Below, piece after piece: positions 58,713-64,000 of a stretch of DNA of 64,000 nucleotides (positions are counted from its first letter, which is position 1; each line of letters begins with the position of its first letter). Source of the stretch: Melieria omissa. Lineage: Eukaryota; Arthropoda; Insecta; Diptera; Ulidiidae. The notes below the pieces were generated by a model. It was not told where the DNA came from and did not search any database. It saw only the letters and a list, made by a program, of their open reading frames with translations. The translations under genes were made by a program, and so were the position numbers. The DNA lies in contig OZ020267.1 of assembly GCA_963971225.1 (NCBI GenBank), positions 123,001,891 to 123,065,890 on the forward strand. Reading direction: 5' to 3'.

Positions 58713-60164
58713 CTGACTTTTACTTTGTGCTAAAAGTAGTTAAATCTTTCAGTTAATCTTTTTTATCAAAAGGTTTGGTTTGTCCTGTAAGAAAGTCAGA
58801 ATGTGAACACCCTTCCCCTTCATGCCTTTCCCTTTGACAATTCTTCATTGAAATTACCTTATCGTATATTTAAATGATATATGAGTTGTCACAATCCTTG
58901 TTGCTGTTGACTTTTTAGAGTGTCATTTTGTGTTCGTACTCCAGCCCCCTGCACACTTGTCACGCTCACGCTCAGTCCGTCAATAGCTCAATAGCTAATT
59001 GCATTTCATTGCCTGCTAATCGTTTGTCAAACGGATTATGTTGTTCGCTTTGTAGTTTGTTGTCATTGTCATTGTTGTTGCTCGTGTTTTTTTTTGCCAA
59101 CTAATACTGTTGCCGTCGTTATTGTCTGTCATATTGGCATTTTGCTGCCACTGCGCGCGCTTCTTTATTTGTAATTCCCTTTGTTTTCGTGCTGATTAGG
59201 CGTGTTCTTTGGCCGCTTACTTAATTTGAGGTAAAAACCTTTGCGCTCGCCCGCTGGCCAGGGGGCACGGTGTCGATTCGCACCGACTGCCAGCACTCGT
59301 GTATGGGAAAGCGTAGTGAGTGGCGGTGTTACGTCGAAATTTGATCTGTTGTCGATAGTTTCTGTGCACTCGCTCAATGCACTTCATTTCGCATGTGCCG
59401 GCCGTACAAATGATAAGTCGGCCCTCGTGCCCTACACGACTACGACTGGCTGCATGTAAACTTACATCTTTATATTTGCATGTGTGTTCCTGCCAGTGAG
59501 CTCTTCAAGTATGGCGAAGCCACGCACGCAGAACACAAAATCCACGAGCTTTAAATGCGTTTCACATTTGCCGACACTCGCCTAATGCCTTGTAATTCCT
59601 TGTCGTTTTCACCGGCGCCGATTTCGTAGAAAACCAACTTCTGAACTCATGCCATAAGGAAATCTAATAATTCGATTAACCCACTGATGTGCATTACAAT
59701 CGAGCGTAGACAACTCTTGCAACATGTGTTCAACAATCTAACAATCATTAGCTCTGGTATGGGCCGGTACAAAAGTCTCTTCAAGTTTCCATTGGTTCGC
59801 TGAAAACGATTCATATAAAGTCCCGGAATCCTAGAATCTCCATTCTTACAATCCGATATCTCGGCAATCAGAAATGATTCAGAAATGAACGGAATACACA
59901 CATAAATAACACTGCACAACACAAACAAAATAACAAGCTTCTGACAACAGATTCTGGTAGAGGGGACCAAAAAAAAATATACGTGTATCGGCGTTTTCAA
60001 AGTTTACGTCTGAGTTTTTTTTTTAGGGGGTGTCAAAGTTTTCCCCTTTTTGCTCATTCTTATGGTGATTCGGCATAAGAAAACCATGTAACCTCACATT
60101 TTAGGTATATGATGTGTTCAGCAATTTGATGTCAAATACTACGAAGAACATTTCTGTGGAGCAT
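58713..60164. other. unassigned intronic sequence
   Basis: TTGTTGT-rich stretch at 59040-59100 and GC-richer block 59.2-59.5 kb. A 117-codon minus frame at 59647-60000 has no recognisable domain. No gene supported. Confidence 0.4.
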
Positions 60165-60204
60165 TTAACCCTGTAGCTCCTATTTTTATGGGTCAATTTG
60201 ACCC
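60165..60204 (+). mobile_element. probable piggyBac-like terminal fragment
   Basis: TTAACCCTGTAGCTCC at 60165-60180 is followed by a perfect palindrome GGGTCAATTTGACCC (60190-60204). TTAA-CCC plus a nearby palindrome is the usual look of a piggyBac-type end. No matching opposite end was found to 60.7 kb or beyond. Confidence 0.4.
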
Positions 60205-60722
60205 TTCTTTTCTAAAATACCCAAATTGCCCTGTAAAAAAGCACTTTTTAAGGACAAAATGTACCACGAAAATATTTGCCATAAAATTCTACTATAGATC
60301 TCTGAATACATCAAAGCTCAGAAATTAACTTGAACGCCAGAATTAAGCCAAAACTGAAAATGTGTTTAAGTGTTTGTTTCGTACTTATTCAAAATTGGTA
60401 CTAAAATCTCCTTGTTATTTTAAAAAACCTTATTTTAAAAAAAGTTTGATTTTGTCGTGGAGTTTTATTGTTCGTGCAACAACGTTTCCATCGATTGTAA
60501 TTAAGGACGTAGTATGATTTGGACATTTAAACAAATATAATTATTTTTATAACTCCAAACTAATTACTACAAAAAATTATGGTTATAGTTTAGGTTTTAC
60601 AGTTTTGTGTTCCTCTTTAAACACGATGATGCTCCGAGTTTCGACTACACCTTCTTCTGTATGTTGCAAGCTACGAACCAATGAAATCAACTCTCTAGAG
60701 AACTAGAGAGTCTGCCCAGAGT
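60205..60722. other. unassigned AT-rich sequence
   Basis: No coding signal. A perfect 8-bp-arm hairpin CTCTCTAG-agaa-CTAGAGAG lies at 60691-60710, directly before the LINE leader copy. Confidence 0.4.
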
Positions 60723-60960
60723 CTTTTGGCTTTCCATGGTGTATTGGTTTAACGTGGCGAATATCAAACCCTGCGCACAATCCCAAATTTAATGCTCTGG
60801 GGATTGGACACACTGCACACATTGGTTCACTATTCAGCGGGTGCCGAATCGCTACCCAAGAGAGCCCCGACAAGGCAATGTGTCAATCTATAAAGAAGAT
60901 TGCTTTGGCGATCGCCAGGTTGAACGCAATCAGGGACTTTACCTTGTAAGTCCGCTCACA
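60723..60960 (-). mobile_element. isolated LINE 5' leader, second copy
   Basis: Aligns to about 897-1150 (roughly 80 percent by eye), including caaaccctgcgcacaa, attcagcgg and ttgaacgcaatcag. At its low-coordinate side it stops just past the position of the LINE ATG, so almost none of the coding region is present. Confidence 0.7.
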
Positions 60961-63644
60961 TCTTCTTGCATATGAATCACTGAATAATTTGCTTGAAATC
61001 TAACAGGAAATGCAAGTTTTCTCATGCTTCCGACTTTCGCCCATGAAATTTCCAGGTATTCATGCTGGCTCGCATCCGTTTTTTGGTGCATAGAATAAGT
61101 TAAAAATAGTTTACGATTCCGGCAAATTAGATTTGTTGTTCAGCAATGCAAATTCGCCGGATTTCTCAGGCGCATCAATAACATAAGAACGCAACAACAC
61201 TCGATTAAAAAGTTGCCATCTGTTTCGTCAGCTAACAAACACAGCCAACAAGATGCATTCGCCGCATGAAAAAGTTCCACATACGCACCGCATGCTGCAG
61301 CACAAAAAACTTGCTAGCAGTGGCGCGCAATCGAACGCAACACAATCAACACAACATCGAATCCATTCACAACAATCAATTCGGCCGACCACATTTTTAC
61401 AGTTTGTGGAAATGTTGGAGCAACAACGCGCACCCACACACACACAACTGGCGGCAATGTTAAGTTCGAATTGTTGCTGTTGCGTGTAGCCGAAAAAGCG
61501 AAAACAGCGGGGGGATGGTGGCGATTCGGCAGACACGCCCCCACTGTGCGTTTTGACTAAGTGACGATTGAAGTTATCGTTTATCAATGAGTGCGATCAC
61601 GCGGCACCGCACCGCGCCCCCAGCAAACTGCGACGTCGGCTGACCGACGCTCGTTGTGCCGCAATAAACAATTTCAGTTGAATTTGTTGCGCGCAGCGGA
61701 AAATTTGAATTTGAAGACTCGTCTTTTTATGTCGGATTTTGGGTGGCACACGCTATGCGCTCGCTTTCCGTCAGTCCATCGCTCTTTCGACCAAATGCTG
61801 GTTTTATTATTGAAAATAGCCGAAGGCTGTGCACGCAGCAGCCAGGAAATCTTAAATTCTCATAAAATTTAAGTGCATCGTAAATTGTGAATGAATAATG
61901 AAAAGCGTTCGCGGCTAGTTTGGCTCGAGCTGTGTTTACGCGCTGCGCCACACTTACCACATCGGTTCATCCGCCGCCGCCGATCGGCTCAACAACGTTC
62001 CACACCCGAATCCGACCTTCCGCTCGACACCTGGACCGGCCGCGTGCCGCTCGCTCTCCAGCCGCCAGCGCAACTCGTTTATTAATAATTTTATTAACGG
62101 CGTTCTGCGCGCTCTCGGATGCGGCGATTTGGTTTACACTCAATTCGCAATTAATTAATTTTGTATATTTACGAATTTACGTGCTGAACTTTTATCGGTT
62201 TCGCTCCTGCTGGTTTATTTCGTTATTAACGTGATTTTATATTTAATTAAATTCATTCAGTAAATCGAAATCGCAAAGCCCGGCGAAGAACATAAACAAA
62301 AGTGATAATGCAGTAAATCAAACGTCTCGAGGAATTCCATTTGGTGCGTTGGTTCCATGGGGGCGGTGGGAGTTTTCTAAACATGCAAATTCAATTGGAA
62401 TTTTTCTTCCACTTGCGTACAAACATACACACAAACATGTACGAAAATATATGTGAATGTGTACACATTGACGGAAAGTATTTTCAATGTTTAGACGGGC
62501 AATTTCCCAAGAGATAAGCAAACAAAGATATATTTCTAACTAAAACTTTACCAATTCAATAGAATTTAGCTGCAGATCACAAGTATAATAGGGCAAAGGA
62601 TCCTCTACAAATGTAAATTCTTCCATACATATATACGTGACTCATTATGAAATCACTACCTACATCAACATTCTCGTTTTTATCTATTCTCTTTCTTAAT
62701 CTATCTATGACCCTGTCTCTGTTTGTAGTCCATATCCAGTCAGTTAAGCTAAGTACGAATAGAGTATTAACATAGTCCTTACATCAAAGGACTCCGCCTT
62801 CCTCCTCGTCTTCACCCAATGGCTGGCAATTGCCTTTTTATCGCAGCCCTTCCTTCCACATCTACATACCTGACCTAGTCAGCACAGGCATTAGATGCTA
62901 TAAACCAAGTTAATGTTTTTGTTAAGTCATTCGTAATATCTTCCTGAATCATTTGACTATAGTACATAAAATAAGGAATTAAAAAGTTTTACGAAGAATG
63001 TTTCTCTTCAACACTGCCGTAGAGAAGTACTTTATGAACGCCTAACGTCACTTTTATTGGACAAATGAGTCCATAAAAGTCTATTAGCAAAAGTGAGTAT
63101 TCAGTTTATCTGCAGACTGACATTGTTTCGACTGTTAATTGTGGTATCAAAACAAATAAATTCCTTGATGACTTTGAGAGTGCAATTGTATGCTGGGACA
63201 TTGGGTGGTGCCCATACACGAACTTTCCCTGTTTGTGGACTCGTTGTAAGCTTAACCCTCAAATGCATGAATTGTTTTCACGTTTGCTAAATAAACATAG
63301 ATTTTTCTTTTTAACACAGAAAACCATTGAAAAGTGAATTAAATCAATAAACTACTAAATATTATTGAATAATTGTGTCGTTTGAAAACATTATATCGGG
63401 GTTTTATTTGAAGATATACACAAATATGTTAGTGTATCTAAAGGCATCAATATGCATTTGAAGGTTAACTAGAATGGCCTTTGTTCCTTGTGAAAATTTA
63501 AATTCATAATAGAGTCCTGCATGAATATATTCATTTTGGCGGCTACACTACTGTACATACTGTACGGGTACTTGGTATTCGAAGAATGTGTACAACGAAA
63601 CGAATAGAAACGAGTACCCGCGAGCGTCGCTTCTCGTTTCTATT
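60961..63644. other. unassigned, includes a GC-rich block
   Basis: 61.2-62.1 kb is GC-rich with CA and CAA repeats and frames open on both strands, similar in texture to 11-13 kb. It could be another 5' UTR or regulatory block. No domain, start context or splice pair could be defended. The rest is AT-rich. Confidence 0.4.
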
Positions 63645-63720
63645 CATATTCGGTGAGTAGCGAACACTGCAGTGCTCATATTCGGTGAGAAGCGAATACT
63701 GCAGAGCTCGTATTCGGTAA
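63645..63720 (+). repeat. 32-bp tandem repeat
   Basis: Unit 63645-63676 (catattcggtgagtagcgaa then cactgcagtgct) is repeated at 63677-63708 with 3 substitutions. A third, partial unit begins cgtattcggtaa at 63709. The surrounding sequence repeats tattcgaa-type words, so a larger AT-rich repeat is possible. Confidence 0.75.
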
Positions 63721-64000
63721 TCGAGAATTTTACGGAGTATTCGAAGATCAACAGTTTCATCGAATATTTTTATGCACAGTATGTCACTTTTCCATGTGTT
63801 TACTTGTGGTGCGGTTGAAGTGGCTTATTAGTTAATACGCAAAATGGAAATTATTGAAGAAAGTAGCATAACAAATGAATAAATATTTATATATAACATC
63901 AATATTTCTAAATAATCTTTGGAATAATAAAACGAGTATATTCGAATATATTCGAAGCAGTGTGTGCTTTTGTCCTCATTTTCCCACTTCGAGCGAATAT
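63721..64000. other. unassigned sequence at the right edge
   Basis: Contains repeated attcgaatatattcgaa words near 63935-63960. No gene recognised. Confidence 0.35.

Overview
This is eukaryotic, AT-rich, gene-poor DNA crowded with transposable elements. It most resembles a higher fly, probably a tephritid-type dipteran. The signs are abundant CAA/CAG and CA/GT repeats, a rosa-type (DD41D) mariner-like element, several DD34D mariners, an RTE-type LINE of the kind common in fruit flies, and a long CAA/CAG-rich leader ahead of a signal-peptide exon. The species assignment is inference. There are no bacterial-style operons, rRNA genes, CRISPR arrays or confident tRNA genes.

Host gene. The one convincing host coding segment is at 13409-14082 (+). 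It is a first coding exon encoding a signal peptide followed by a Ser/His- and Gly-rich stretch. Its apparent stop codon is split by a strong splice donor (GTAAGT from 14083), so the protein should continue in another exon. About 2 kb of CAA/CAG-rich sequence upstream (about 11.1-13.4 kb) looks like its promoter and 5' UTR. No later exon is recognised in the remaining 50 kb, so most of the window is probably one very large first intron.

Mobile elements, left to right. 1-1150: 5' part of an RTE-type LINE with an intact endonuclease frame (-). 1938-2157: TA-flanked MITE. 2377-3362: piggyBac-like (TTAA) remnant. 5507-6740: rosa-type DD41D element. 8076-8471: partial copy of the 29.35 kb element. 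10820-11060: TTAA MITE. 14317-14483: hAT MITE. 14936-16246: TTAA element carrying a jockey-like LINE piece and a SINE. 18901-20159: Tc1 (DD34E). 21233-22461: mariner (DD34D). 22.5-23.5 kb: LINE pieces flanking a SINE. 25234-25507: short TIR element. 29352-30359: TAA-flanked element interrupted by a Harbinger-like MITE. 32487-38774: pogo/Tigger-like remnant split by a complete Ty3/gypsy LTR retrotransposon (33359-38468) with identical LTRs and one 1392-codon gag-pol frame. 39079-39341: foldback. 42626-42867: second copy of the 10.8 kb MITE, inverted. 43.2-44.8 kb: mariner and LINE remnants. 52.5-54.1 kb: a SINE next to a hAT element that itself contains a SINE and a TTAA element. 57830-58160: deleted mariner. 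60.7 kb: a second copy of the LINE leader.

Many insertions retain exact target-site duplications, so the order of insertion can be read directly. I found no previously undescribed host system. The most notable items are the nested insertions, the almost intact LTR retrotransposon with an altered RT motif (YVDE), the DD41D element, and the split-stop first exon. All coordinates and alignments were made by eye. Family names rest on motifs and remembered family traits, not on database searches.
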